Under the pieces are notes generated by a model. That model made no database searches and was not told the origin of the DNA. It was given only the letters and a program-made list of their open reading frames with translations. A DNA stretch of 56,101 nucleotides. It comes from an uncultured Lachnospiraceae bacterium (GTDB lineage: Bacteria; Bacillota; Clostridia; Lachnospirales; Lachnospiraceae). The stretch covers positions 15,843-71,943 of the forward strand of contig CAJTQG010000001.1 of the NCBI GenBank assembly GCA_910578605.1, written 5' to 3'. The translations under genes and the position numbers were made by a program. Positions 7,607-18,111 of this stretch are shown one piece after another. Position 1 is the first letter of the stretch, and each line of letters starts with the position of its first letter.

Positions 7607-10600
7607 TTATTTTATGGTAAGCTTGATTTTTTTAACTGCCTTTCCGCTTTTTAAAGTAATAGTAAATTTTCCTTTTTTCTTACCCTTAATGGTAAGTTTA
7701 CCTTTCTTCAGAGTAACAGAAGCAATCTTCTTTTGTTTCTTATTGAATTTAGAAATACTGATACCTGACTTAGCTGGTTTTACACTAATCTTCAGCACAA
7801 TTTTCTTGTTTTTCTTTACTGTCAGCTTGCTCTTTGTAAATTTCTTCTTTCCATTTTTGATTGTCATTGTTGGGTTTTTCACGGTTACATTCACTGTTCT
7901 GGTAATTCCGTTAGCAGAAGCGGTTACTGTTGTTTTGCCGGCTTTCACTGCTGCAATCTTACCACCCAACACCTTGGCAACCTTTGGATTTTTGGATGTC
8001 CACCTCACTGTCTTAGAAATTCCCGTTACAGTTGCTTTCACGTTAATGCTCTTTGATGCCTTTCCGGTGTAAAGGGTAACCTTTGATTTGCTCAATTTTA
8101 GTGTTGGCTTCACCATTGTTGTTCCATCATTATTATTGTTATCATCCTTACCTGGTTGATCTGGATTAGGCTTGTCTGGTTCTGGCTCCTCTGTTTTCTT
8201 TGCCGTCACAGTCACATTACAAACTGCAGAAATATTTGGATTATCATTGCTTATCACTTTTATTTTTGCAGTACCTTCTCCTATCGCTTTCACATTTCCA
8301 TCTTTATCTACCGTTGCCACAGACGGGGCGTCTGTGCTCCATGTTACAGCTTTCACAGTGGCATTTGTTGGATATATAAGAGCTGTCAGCCTTCCCTCTG
8401 CTCCTTCCTCTAAAGACAATGTAGTTTTATCTAGACTAATATCTGTCACTGCTATTTTTGCTGGATTCACAGTTACTGTGCATGAAGCGCTCTTTTCTGT
8501 ACCGTCTGTTGTAGTTGCCGTAATCGTTGCTGTTCCCTGCATAAGAGCTGTCACTAAGCCAGAGGCATCTACCTTTGCAACATCAGGGTTGGAGGATTTC
8601 CATTCACATTCCTTGATCGCCGCATCCTCTGGTGTAATTACCGCTGTCAACTGAATTGTCTTTCCCTCTTCCACCTGTGCCTCTGTTTTATTTAATGTTA
8701 TATTATCTACCAGCGCTCCGGTAATCTCCCTAGTTTTCACTGTCACAGTACACTCTGCTGTCTTTCCATTTACTGTCTTTGCTGTGATAACCGCTGTGCC
8801 GCTCTCAGCCGCTGCTGTAACAACACCATTGGCATCTACTGTGGCAACCTTTATATTGGAGGAGGTGTAGTTAATAGTTTTATCATCTGTTGTATCTTCG
8901 GGAATATAGCCTATCTCCAATGCTGCCTTACCATATATAATTTTATTGTTGTCCGACAATAATTTTTTGTTTTCAACAGTAACTGCTTCCTGTTTAAATA
9001 CAATTCCAGTTAAAGGTGATTTTACATTGACAATAACGACAGCTGTCTTTTTATTGGAACCAGTAACCGTAATCCTTGCCTCGCCTGGAGCCACACCTGT
9101 AATTACAACCTTTCCTTCCTTCATCAAAACAGTTGCTATGTTCGTGTCAGAGGATACTGCAGACTCAATAGTAGTGCCTTCTGGAATTACTGCGTCTGCT
9201 TTTATTCCAATTTCTCCTGTCTCTCCTTTATTTATTTCCAATTGAGTTTTATCCAAAGCAAATAGATACTCTATTTGCTGCTCTGTCACATCTTGGGTAT
9301 TAGTTTCATCTACAGTAAAGGCGCCTGTCACATCCATACATCCCTCAAGAGTTACTACATAGTTGTATTCCTCTCCTTTTTTCAAACCTTTCAGGACAGC
9401 TTTTCCATTCTCATCCGCCATAATTGTATAGAGGCTTGTTTGAGCTTTCTTTAATTCAATCTTAGAGCCTTTTTTTGCGTTAATCTCAGCTGAGTAGGTC
9501 ACTTCATTGTTGGCAAGACCAGTCTTTGCCAGTTCATCTACCTCAGCTTCATTCAGTGCACGATTATACACTTGAACGCCACAGAGCTCACCCATTATAT
9601 CACCATGGGTTCCTCCGCTGTCCCTTCCGATTGTAATATCCTCTGCTTCCGCCAAAATTCTTGCATAATCCACATTAGATACACTTGTCTTAACACATGC
9701 CAACACTCCGTCCACATATGAGCGGCATCCTGTTTTGTCAATAGTAAATGTTAAGTTCTTAATTTCTCCCGTAGAATATTTTTTACAGCTATCCCACGCA
9801 AATCCATTTTTACAGTCAGGATTTGGATATAGCCATGTGGCCTTATCGCTGTCTGTATTTACAAATGCAGTAATATAGCCAATGGTATTTCTCAGCAGTG
9901 CGCCGCCGCTAGAATCGGTTATAGCAATCAAATTCCAAAAATCTGCTTCTTTTTCCGTATATATACTGCTGAATTTCCATTTCACATGGAAAGTCAAGCC
10001 CTCCTCCAGAGAAGTATTTAACAGTAAATCCTTATCAAGGGAGACGCCTGCCTTACCTGACTCCCCATCCACAGAGGACTGGATGCTGCTCTCTCCTAAA
10101 GTGGAATTTCCCAGAGGGGTAATTTGATATCCGCCAGATACAGCAATTCCTTTTTCACTGTCCATAACAGATGGATTTGTAAAGTCTGCATTTAAACGTA
10201 GCCCTGACAGTAAATTGATATCCTTCTTCACAAGCCCTGCAAGCGCCCCAGCCAGCTCGCTATTCGCCGTATCTACCGCGTCCTGATCTGCTCCTATATC
10301 TGCATTTACAGTGACAGCAGCTTCCAGTTTTCTTTTAAATTCCAAAGTTGAGTCTTGTGTGTAAATCTCCAACCTTCCTATCTTCTGTGCAGCTTCAATA
10401 GTCTTTGCCAATGCTGTTTTATCCGTATCTACAGCCTCTCCTCCTGTTACCATCTTATAAACCTGCTCCGATGTCAGCGCACTTGTATAAATCTCTACAT
10501 CATCATACATAATCTCGCTGATATCTTTTGTTGACGTCTTGTCACCGCTGGGAAAACCTCCTCCACCTAACACATTGTATTTGTTAGCTGCAATAGCTGT

Positions 10601-11278
10601 AATGGCTGATGTAAATCCGTTGGCCTTGTCACCTCCCGTTGCGGCAGTGTTTGTCTTCTCCACACCATCTAAATATACCACTGCTCCTTCTTTTTTCAGT
10701 GTAATGGTTACAGTATGCCAACTTCCGAAATGTTCTGTTGTCTTTTGGGATTCCGGCGTATCGCCGTACACTTGGGGATTGCCGGCATTGATATTCATCA
10801 CAAGATTTGCCTTCATCTTAAACAAGCCCCATGTACCATACTTTTCCGGAGTAGAGTAAATAATACTAGATGCATCCAAGTTTTTCTGAGCATCAATATT
10901 CACTTTCATAGAAACGGTCAAACCACTCTCGGCAGTAATCCCTCCGAAAACATTTTCCGGCAGCTTTGCAAAATTTTTACCAAATAATTCTGCGCCCCCA
11001 TCACTGATTCTAAGAACATGATTATTATTTTCACCATCCTGTATGATTTCTACTGCTCCTCCTTCTACCACTGGAGTCATGGCGCTGTTTGCACCTGACA
11101 CGGTTCCCTTGCTCTGCCATGATGTGTCTCCCTCAAAATCATACACATATGCCGGCTGGGGAACTTCAATTTCTGTTTGTTTTTGCTCTGCCCTTGCCGT
11201 ATAAACGGCAAGGGGGGATGAGACAGTCATGACAGCAGAGAGAACTACTGCTAAAGATTGATTGAATCTCTTTCTCAT
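7607..11278 (-). CDS. Secreted LamG / Big2 multidomain surface protein
   Basis: A 1223-aa exported protein. Signal peptide at 1-31 (basic MRKR, hydrophobic core, cleavage near ARA). Then a LamG/concanavalin-like domain (about 45-265), a FIVAR-like helical segment (about 283-355, TLEFKRKLEAAVTVNAD), a second LamG-like domain (about 365-590), a small beta-domain (about 600-680), and five to six Big2 Ig-like repeats (about 685-1223; signature VATVDANGVVTA, VAKVDASGLVTA, VATVDKDGNVKA). A Pro/Asp-rich linker splits the repeats near 1075. The last 130 residues are very lysine-rich and have no LPXTG motif, suggesting charge-based wall attachment. No catalytic domain is visible; probably a glycan-binding partner of the upstream GH115. 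It begins 32 bp after that gene, with AAGGAAGGATTACAT before the ATG. Confidence 0.85.
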   Translation of the reverse strand: MRKRFNQSLAVVLSAVMTVSSPLAVYTARAEQKQTEIEVPQPAYVYDFEGDTSWQSKGTVSGANSAMTPVVEGGAVEIIQDGENNNHVLRISDGGAELFGKNFAKLPENVFGGITAESGLTVSMKVNIDAQKNLDASSIIYSTPEKYGTWGLFKMKANLVMNINAGNPQVYGDTPESQKTTEHFGSWHTVTITLKKEGAVVYLDGVEKTNTAATGGDKANGFTSAITAIAANKYNVLGGGGFPSGDKTSTKDISEIMYDDVEIYTSALTSEQVYKMVTGGEAVDTDKTALAKTIEAAQKIGRLEIYTQDSTLEFKRKLEAAVTVNADIGADQDAVDTANSELAGALAGLVKKDINLLSGLRLNADFTNPSVMDSEKGIAVSGGYQITPLGNSTLGESSIQSSVDGESGKAGVSLDKDLLLNTSLEEGLTFHVKWKFSSIYTEKEADFWNLIAITDSSGGALLRNTIGYITAFVNTDSDKATWLYPNPDCKNGFAWDSCKKYSTGEIKNLTFTIDKTGCRSYVDGVLACVKTSVSNVDYARILAEAEDITIGRDSGGTHGDIMGELCGVQVYNRALNEAEVDELAKTGLANNEVTYSAEINAKKGSKIELKKAQTSLYTIMADENGKAVLKGLKKGEEYNYVVTLEGCMDVTGAFTVDETNTQDVTEQQIEYLFALDKTQLEINKGETGEIGIKADAVIPEGTTIESAVSSDTNIATVLMKEGKVVITGVAPGEARITVTGSNKKTAVVIVNVKSPLTGIVFKQEAVTVENKKLLSDNNKIIYGKAALEIGYIPEDTTDDKTINYTSSNIKVATVDANGVVTAAAESGTAVITAKTVNGKTAECTVTVKTREITGALVDNITLNKTEAQVEEGKTIQLTAVITPEDAAIKECEWKSSNPDVAKVDASGLVTALMQGTATITATTTDGTEKSASCTVTVNPAKIAVTDISLDKTTLSLEEGAEGRLTALIYPTNATVKAVTWSTDAPSVATVDKDGNVKAIGEGTAKIKVISNDNPNISAVCNVTVTAKKTEEPEPDKPNPDQPGKDDNNNNDGTTMVKPTLKLSKSKVTLYTGKASKSINVKATVTGISKTVRWTSKNPKVAKVLGGKIAAVKAGKTTVTASANGITRTVNVTVKNPTMTIKNGKKKFTKSKLTVKKNKKIVLKISVKPAKSGISISKFNKKQKKIASVTLKKGKLTIKGKKKGKFTITLKSGKAVKKIKLTIK

Positions 11279-11310
11279 ATGTAATCCTTCCTTTCTCTAA
11301 AAGTACTTTG

Positions 11311-14300
11311 TTATTTTTTTACAGTAACTCGAATCATGATTTTTTTCTTTCCGCAAGAAACTCTAACCAGTCCCTCCTTTTTCTTATTGCTTGGTGCAAC
11401 CTTGCAGGTAATCACTCCATACTGGTCCACCTTAATAAATTTTGCTCCTTTTGTTACTTTATAAGTTATTTTCTCTGTTGTCTTGCTTGTACGCTTCTTA
11501 ATCTTAATCTGAGAAACAGCATTTTTCTTTTTTAGTGTCAGCTTCTTCTTAGAGGTAAGAGTTAGTTGTTTATTTGTCTTTTTCTTTTTCACAACATGTA
11601 TAGTGATTACCTTTTTCAGTGTCTTTCCCTTTGCTGATTTATCTATTGTAGTCACGGTTATTTTGGTGGTTCCTGTCTTTTTCTTCTTAATTGTCACCTT
11701 ACCCTTATTGGATACTGAAGCCAGCTTTTTGTTGGAATTGCTAAATTTCACCTTTTGACTTGCCTTAGCCGGAGAAATTTTTGCTTTTATCTGCAATGTC
11801 TGTTTTTTATTGCTCTTTGCCAGATAAATCTTATTTCCGGCGTAATTTTTAACCGCCAAAGTAAGCTTGGAGGGAGCCGCCTTTTTATCTCCAATAGAAG
11901 GCGTTCCTGATGTGCTTTTCTTTACCAATTTACCAAGAGCCGCTTTCATTTTTTGGAATGCTCCCACATAATCCTTTTCCTTGGAGCCTCCATTGTTATA
12001 TACCTTCCTTGCATTCTCCATCTCTGCCTGCAGCAGCTTCACACTTTCTGATGTATAAATATTCTTGTTTATTTCTGCCTGTGCCTGTTGTAAGATCAGT
12101 GAAACAATGGATTTCTCAACACGCCCAACATACATATGCTTAATCTGCTCCTGGCTGATTGCTTCATCAAAAATCATAAAATCATCTGCCAACATATTTG
12201 CAGAACCCCAATATAAGTTGTTTCCTCCAATCTGAATGGTGCTCACTTCATTTAAGAGCTGTATCACTCTCCCCACATTGCTGATGTTCTGCCCTGCGGC
12301 ATAATTTTTATCTAACGTTGATAGCTTCTTCTCCCCATTGACATAGACACAAATCTCCTTGTCTGTCATAGTGGTGGTAATCAAATTCCATCTGCTATTT
12401 TTTAAATAGCCCTGCATATCGCTTGGTCCCGGCAGATTGTGGGGGCAATTCAAATCCACAAAACCTCTGCTGCCATCATATCCAAAGTAGGGCGCTCCCG
12501 CTAACCATGCATAGTTGTATTTGGTGGCAAAAGACCAGATAAACCCATAGTTATCAATTGCCGGACTCTTCACCCATATGGAAATGGAAGCCCCTTTATC
12601 TAGCGCCTTATCCTTTAACGGGTTGGTGACAGAAACTATGGATGAGCTTCCCACACTTCCACTGTTTACTTTCAGAACCTGACCGCGCTCACTATCCTTC
12701 TGAATGCTTGGATTGGAATTGTTTCCTGTATGGGTTGGATTTGCCTCCTGAGTTTTGTCCACCGAATCCTTAAAACCGTTTTCAAAGGAATACCAAGCCT
12801 GCATGGACTGATTTGTATCGGCAGACAAGACCTTATCCTCTATTAACGTCAAGTATTGAGACAGTGTATGGATAATCTCTAATCTCTTTGCCTCGGATAA
12901 ACCTGTCTGATTTGCCAAAAGCAGCGCCTGTCTTAACTTCTGCACTTTTTCTGCTTGGCTCTCCGCCTGATTGCCTGTCTCCTCCTTATCATAGCTGCTT
13001 GCACCGTTCCTTACCATTTTTCCTGCCTGTCCGGTTGGGGCTTGGGCATTTTGTGAGACAACAATTTTATCTACTGCAAGTCCGTCCTCTCTTCCTCCCA
13101 GGCTTAGCTTATGTTCTCCTAGCGCCGCCACATTCAATGTAGCTGCCTTTTTCCAGACATAATCTCCGTTTGTTGCACCGATATCATTCAACACCGCTTT
13201 ATATTGTTCATCGAAGAAGATAAGAATGGAGTCGTCTTCTACGGATTCCGCCTTTACTAACAGCCATACATTGTAGTTTCCTGTCTGTTTAAAATCTATC
13301 ACATATTCTGCTTTCGGTCCCTTATTTGTGTCATATGTGGTACTTGTATAGGCGCTTACATCGTTTGGTCCGAAAAACAATGCGCTGCCGCTTTTTCCGT
13401 TTGTTTCAAACCAGTTTCTTCCTGAATCATCCTTCGCAGCGATTATTTGTGCATATTTACTGTTCTCAAGAGCGCTTTCCGCTTCTATATTGATGTACCC
13501 CTTGATATCCTTTATAAATGCACCTTTTCCGTCATCCTTGACAGGCTGCTTTTCCTGCCATGCCTCAATGCTGACCACTGACCATGGATTTCCTGAGAAG
13601 GTAAGTGCAATTTCTCTGTTTTCATTTGGCACTGCCACAAATGTATATTCCATTGTAGTACCTGGTTTTACAGATATATTTTCCAAAACCTTTTTACCGT
13701 TGGCTGTGACTGCCATATCAGATACAGATATGCCGTTTGAAACTCTGTCTCCCACTGCAATTCCGATTCGGTATGGATTCTTCGTCTGAGTCTTCAATAT
13801 AAATGTATCACTTGTTGTTCCATAGACAAGTCCTTTGTCCCTGTCAGAACATTTAGAGGCATTGCTTCTATATACTGCCTGTCTGTCAGACTGGTCATTT
13901 GTCTGCCATTTATATTTTTTGTTTCCTGCATTTGCCGAAACACCAGTATAACCTTTCTGGGCGCTAATTGGCTGTAATGTAAAATCAAACAAATACATAT
14001 CTTCCACATCACCGTCATCAACCGTTATATTACTTGACGTAATTTCAGGTACAGCAGCTATTGCCTTTTTCTCCCAGACGGATATTGTCTGATAGCTTTC
14101 TAGAGCGCCTGTTCTTGTCACAGGATTGGCAACACTATTGTGAATGAAATCTATTTTATCAAAAGCAATTCCTGCATCTGCCTGAAGCACTCGTATAGTA
14201 TGCCATCCTTTTGTAGGTACATCCATAGTAAAGCTGAGCTTTTCCATACTTTCCTGAATGTTCACTGACCAAGCAGAGCCGCCCTTTTCCTCCACCACTG

Positions 14301-17244
14301 TATTTCCCCGCAGGAGCTTAGCAGTCCCATTGTTCATGCCTACAAGTATTCTTGCACTTTTTGCTGTTCCATTATCATATTTTCCCTCATTTAGAGTAGG
14401 AAGACGATACAGCACACCGTTGTATTTTCCTGTTGTCTCAAAATATACATGATATTCCAGATATGGCGCCTTCTCCATTGCAGTCTCAACCGGCGTATCA
14501 GCAGAAAACAGACATGGATTGGAGCTGTTTGTGTCTGGGTACACCTTCATCAAATCGCCTGATACACCCAAGTTCTTTACCAACTCCCATTTCTTTCCAT
14601 CCACTGCCGTATTGGCGCTATAGTGCTCCGCCTCAATGGAAAGGATTCCGTTTGCTTCATAGTATCCTGCTTTTCCATCGGATTCCACAGTACCTGCCAT
14701 AGAGGATTTTGTGTAGGAAACGTCAAATTCCTTCACTGTTTCCTCCCCATTCCAGATTCTTACCTTGGAGGTTCCTTCTCCCTGCACTTTAGTCCAGTCC
14801 ACTTTAATCCACAAACGTTTTTCCACCTCTACAGGCACCTGATAACGTTTTGTGGAAGCTTCTGACTGAAATTCCAACTCTTTTCCTTCGGAATCCACCA
14901 ACAGCAATTCTTCTCCTATTTCCACCTGTGCTGTCTGTTTCTTGTAACCCGTTGTAAAAATGTCGATAAAACGTGCATTATCTTCTAGAGAATGAAACTG
15001 CAGAGTTACTGTTTCATCACCTGTTATCTGTCCTTCGCACACCCCATCTATTCCTTCCTCTGCCATCTGGGAGTACACAGCGGCAACGTCAGGCTCCGTC
15101 TGGATTTTGGGCAATCCGTTTACATTGGTGTAGGGGTCTAAAATATTTTTCCATTTGCCGGAGGACAACTGATAATTAAAGTAATCTATATCCTCTAATA
15201 TCTGTTCATATGCTCCATTAGCCAGATTTGCATATGCATTGACACTTAAAAATCGTCCCTGCTGTTTATAAAGTCTACTCTTCTGAGCATACACCGTCTT
15301 CTTCGCTGTGAGCATGGAGGACCGAATCATATAATGTATCATCTGATAGTAAGAATCCTTTTCCTTGTCCGGCAGCTTCTTGTATATCTCATAGGATTCC
15401 TGATTCAATTTTTCCCACTGATTCACAAACTTTTGACCTTCATCCCCAAAATCTGTAATATTAAATTCTGTACCCTGATTTAATCCTGCAAACTCCGGCT
15501 TTTTAATAAAGCCAAGCTGGTAAGCTTCGGTTACAAGCTCTGCAAGCTTTTGCGCCTCCTGGTCTGTCAATGTAAAATCTCTCTGAAATTTCTTTGCCAT
15601 ATAATTATCAAGGCTGTCCTTGTCCACAGAATCCACATCCCATCCCATATCCAGGAAAAATTCCATAGGAATTTCCGATGGCTTCAAATCCCCTACATTC
15701 AATATCCAATAATCATCGGAGCCTGCGGTATAAGATTTATACATTTCCTCATACATCAAGCTCAACGGGGTTGTTGCCATCCACAGGTAGCTGCATGGCC
15801 ATCCCCAGTAGGATACATGGTAATATACACCGCCCCCTGCGTATTTTTGCTGCTCCCCCTCCGTTGGGTACTGTCTCACATATCCATAGTTGTCATCACA
15901 CCATAAAATAATTGTGTCATCCGGCAGACCTAAATCATATTTATAATATTCTGCTGCCTCCTTGTATGGACAAAATACTTTTGGAAATGAGATGGCTTTC
16001 CCCATCTCCTCCTCATATTTCTTTTCATATTTCTCCAATATAGCAAGCTGTGCTAAAATAGCCTTCTTCACTACCGCCGCCTTCTGTTCAAAGGTGGGAG
16101 AAGTTCCCAGAGCAGAATGTAATATACCAGCATCATGGACTGCTCTCAAGCCGATTGTGTAGGTGTTTTCAAATTTATAATTGGAGGCCACCCTGTCTTC
16201 CCAGTATGCGTTCATTGCCTCAGAATTTACCGTATAGTCATATGATTGCTTCCAATCATTCCCCAATTTCTTTAAATTGTATTTTCCCTGATTCTTTTCA
16301 CACCAGGGAACCCACTCTGTTGGGTTACAGCAAAGAAGCATCTCTGCGTGGGAGGAGCCCATAATCACTCCATATTTCTCCGCCATCTGTGCATTGTAAG
16401 ACACCCCTGTCTTCTCATCTATATATGCATTGAAGGCATCGGATTTTTCATGCATAGCCGGCCAGAGAGTATTGGCCTTTAATCTCAGCATTAACTCAAA
16501 TACATGGGCATATGTATTGGAATTAGGAGTTCCCGGACTGTTACTCTCATCCTCAAACTTTTCGGACCATAAAGTAAAGTTTTCCTCATCATTGATAAAA
16601 ATACCTCTGTATTTCACATCTGGTTTTTCTGTTTTTGTAATGTCCTCCTTTGGTAAAATTACCTGGCTTTTCTTCTCAATGGGAACATCCCCCCACCAAT
16701 ACCAAGGAGATACGCCTATCATCTCTGACAACTCATAGATTCCATAAATCGTTCCTCTCTTGTCGCCGCCGGCAATGACTAACGCCTGTTCCACTCCTGC
16801 AAGGGGACTGCTAACGCTCTGCATAGTGAATGCTTCCCACTGGTTTTTCACACCGGATATGTCTAATTTTCCCGCAGCTGCCAGCTCATCTACCATTCCT
16901 CCCTGTCCCACAGTGCCAACGATTATTATATTTTTATCGTAACCATCCTTCCCCTGTTTCAACTGAGGTTTCCTTCCCGTCACAGCCTCCATATCCTTCA
17001 GCAAATCCTGGGCTGCCCGCTCCACCTGTGGATATTCCTTTTCCGAATCCAGATATACATTTACAATAGTATTATCCTGGAATAAAATAAAATCCCCTTC
17101 TTTATACTCATATCCCTGTTTTGCGGTTTCTTTTTCATTTCCCAAATTACCGCTTTGCTCATTTGCATAGGACATGGCAGGATTCATAAGCAGCGTGGCT
17201 GCCGTGATACATGCCAATACTCTTTTGTAGACTTTACATTTCAT
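11311..17244 (-). CDS. Secreted GH115 alpha-glucuronidase, giant multidomain
   Basis: A 1977-aa exported glycoside hydrolase. GH115 enzymes release 4-O-methyl-glucuronic acid from xylan side chains. Signal peptide at 1-28 (CITAATLLMNPAMSYA). The GH115 core spans about 40-830: VIAGGDKRGTIYGIYELS, GVSPWYWWGDVP, KYRGIFINDEE, LMLRLKANTLWPAMH, MGSSHAEMLL, WCDDNYGYVRQYP, ILNVGDLKPSEIPMEFF. Then the GH115 C-terminal beta-domain (about 870-1070, SIEAEHYSA), a second carbohydrate-binding-like domain (about 1215-1390, NIEAESALEN), a LamG domain (about 1470-1690), a helical segment, and a lysine-rich Big2-like C-terminus. Start ATG at 17242-17244 follows AAAGGAGTGAAGCTT; the longer start is not supported. 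Third gene of a leftward operon. Confidence 0.9.
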   Translation of the reverse strand: MKCKVYKRVLACITAATLLMNPAMSYANEQSGNLGNEKETAKQGYEYKEGDFILFQDNTIVNVYLDSEKEYPQVERAAQDLLKDMEAVTGRKPQLKQGKDGYDKNIIIVGTVGQGGMVDELAAAGKLDISGVKNQWEAFTMQSVSSPLAGVEQALVIAGGDKRGTIYGIYELSEMIGVSPWYWWGDVPIEKKSQVILPKEDITKTEKPDVKYRGIFINDEENFTLWSEKFEDESNSPGTPNSNTYAHVFELMLRLKANTLWPAMHEKSDAFNAYIDEKTGVSYNAQMAEKYGVIMGSSHAEMLLCCNPTEWVPWCEKNQGKYNLKKLGNDWKQSYDYTVNSEAMNAYWEDRVASNYKFENTYTIGLRAVHDAGILHSALGTSPTFEQKAAVVKKAILAQLAILEKYEKKYEEEMGKAISFPKVFCPYKEAAEYYKYDLGLPDDTIILWCDDNYGYVRQYPTEGEQQKYAGGGVYYHVSYWGWPCSYLWMATTPLSLMYEEMYKSYTAGSDDYWILNVGDLKPSEIPMEFFLDMGWDVDSVDKDSLDNYMAKKFQRDFTLTDQEAQKLAELVTEAYQLGFIKKPEFAGLNQGTEFNITDFGDEGQKFVNQWEKLNQESYEIYKKLPDKEKDSYYQMIHYMIRSSMLTAKKTVYAQKSRLYKQQGRFLSVNAYANLANGAYEQILEDIDYFNYQLSSGKWKNILDPYTNVNGLPKIQTEPDVAAVYSQMAEEGIDGVCEGQITGDETVTLQFHSLEDNARFIDIFTTGYKKQTAQVEIGEELLLVDSEGKELEFQSEASTKRYQVPVEVEKRLWIKVDWTKVQGEGTSKVRIWNGEETVKEFDVSYTKSSMAGTVESDGKAGYYEANGILSIEAEHYSANTAVDGKKWELVKNLGVSGDLMKVYPDTNSSNPCLFSADTPVETAMEKAPYLEYHVYFETTGKYNGVLYRLPTLNEGKYDNGTAKSARILVGMNNGTAKLLRGNTVVEEKGGSAWSVNIQESMEKLSFTMDVPTKGWHTIRVLQADAGIAFDKIDFIHNSVANPVTRTGALESYQTISVWEKKAIAAVPEITSSNITVDDGDVEDMYLFDFTLQPISAQKGYTGVSANAGNKKYKWQTNDQSDRQAVYRSNASKCSDRDKGLVYGTTSDTFILKTQTKNPYRIGIAVGDRVSNGISVSDMAVTANGKKVLENISVKPGTTMEYTFVAVPNENREIALTFSGNPWSVVSIEAWQEKQPVKDDGKGAFIKDIKGYINIEAESALENSKYAQIIAAKDDSGRNWFETNGKSGSALFFGPNDVSAYTSTTYDTNKGPKAEYVIDFKQTGNYNVWLLVKAESVEDDSILIFFDEQYKAVLNDIGATNGDYVWKKAATLNVAALGEHKLSLGGREDGLAVDKIVVSQNAQAPTGQAGKMVRNGASSYDKEETGNQAESQAEKVQKLRQALLLANQTGLSEAKRLEIIHTLSQYLTLIEDKVLSADTNQSMQAWYSFENGFKDSVDKTQEANPTHTGNNSNPSIQKDSERGQVLKVNSGSVGSSSIVSVTNPLKDKALDKGASISIWVKSPAIDNYGFIWSFATKYNYAWLAGAPYFGYDGSRGFVDLNCPHNLPGPSDMQGYLKNSRWNLITTTMTDKEICVYVNGEKKLSTLDKNYAAGQNISNVGRVIQLLNEVSTIQIGGNNLYWGSANMLADDFMIFDEAISQEQIKHMYVGRVEKSIVSLILQQAQAEINKNIYTSESVKLLQAEMENARKVYNNGGSKEKDYVGAFQKMKAALGKLVKKSTSGTPSIGDKKAAPSKLTLAVKNYAGNKIYLAKSNKKQTLQIKAKISPAKASQKVKFSNSNKKLASVSNKGKVTIKKKKTGTTKITVTTIDKSAKGKTLKKVITIHVVKKKKTNKQLTLTSKKKLTLKKKNAVSQIKIKKRTSKTTEKITYKVTKGAKFIKVDQYGVITCKVAPSNKKKEGLVRVSCGKKKIMIRVTVKK

Positions 17245-17277
17245 AAGCTTCACTCCTTTATTTTTTTTGTATGTCAT

Positions 17278-18111
17278 TTATATGTCATTGCCAAAGGCAA
17301 TTGTCATCATTAAAACTGCTGCTACACATAGAACACTTCCCACTCGTTTTTTTCGATTCATAGAACTTTTTGTGAGAATTGAAATCACAAATAGCACAAA
17401 TAACTGCAATGGCTGAATCAATGTGTAAAAATAGATATTGGTTACCGCAGCCTCCGCCTCTGTGATAAGCCCTGCTGCATTTGTAAGTCTAGACATTGCC
17501 GCAGCTGCCAGTTCCTTTTTCTTTGGTATGACCTTCATCCGAAGCTTAGGAAGCTGCAGCAGAGCAACAATAGATAACACAATAATCAGCACTGTAGTGG
17601 AATTTCCATATGAGGACATATCTCCCATATGAACTCCGTACATAAACTTTGAAAAAATGTACAACAGGCACACGGTTATGCTTTTTGATATTTTCTTTCC
17701 TTTTTGGCTTGTGACAATGAGATAAATTCCAATTATCAGAGCCAGGGCAAACACAAACATGGATATTTGCATTCTGCTCCTTCCCTCCCACAGATTGATG
17801 CCGTAGGACAGCACTACATTGATTCCAAGCCAAGCCTTCAGTTCATAGGGTTCCATGGTTTTCAGCAAAACTGCGGTAGTATAAAACTCCAAAACCTTCC
17901 ATATCACCAGAAAAACTAATAAAAACAGGCTTTGCGTCTTAAGCTGCATATTCCACCCTGTAAAGGGAAGGCATATTAACAGCCAAAGAACCGTTGCAGA
18001 GGATACAAGAAATGTGTATTCACCCGGGCTGCATTTCAGCCGAACCGAGATATATTTATCTCCATAGGCGGTTATGGCATAAAATACAACCGTAAGCATT
18101 GCCCAAATCAT
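17278..18111 (-). CDS. DMT-superfamily (EamA-like) membrane protein
   Basis: A 277-aa polytopic protein with eight to ten hydrophobic segments in two halves, the usual architecture of drug/metabolite transporters. Charged patches (SQKGKKISK, PKKKE, SSMNRKKR) sit between helices as expected for cytoplasmic loops. The substrate cannot be read from sequence. Its ATG overlaps the stop of the upstream GH115 gene by 4 bp, and the secreted GH115 begins 33 bp after its stop. It is therefore embedded in the xylan operon, and export or import of a sugar, an acid or a metabolite linked to glucuronoxylan use is a reasonable inference. Confidence 0.8.
   Translation of the reverse strand: MIWAMLTVVFYAITAYGDKYISVRLKCSPGEYTFLVSSATVLWLLICLPFTGWNMQLKTQSLFLLVFLVIWKVLEFYTTAVLLKTMEPYELKAWLGINVVLSYGINLWEGRSRMQISMFVFALALIIGIYLIVTSQKGKKISKSITVCLLYIFSKFMYGVHMGDMSSYGNSTTVLIIVLSIVALLQLPKLRMKVIPKKKELAAAAMSRLTNAAGLITEAEAAVTNIYFYTLIQPLQLFVLFVISILTKSSMNRKKRVGSVLCVAAVLMMTIAFGNDI

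Noticed and set aside
8172..8654. 160-aa plus-strand ORF
   Set aside because: Antisense to Big2 repeats of the large secreted protein; open because of repetitive codon usage. No ribosome-binding site.
7607..9300. Big2 repeats as a nucleotide tandem repeat or phase-variable array
   Set aside because: The repeats are similar as protein only; the DNA has diverged and shows no exact tandem units.
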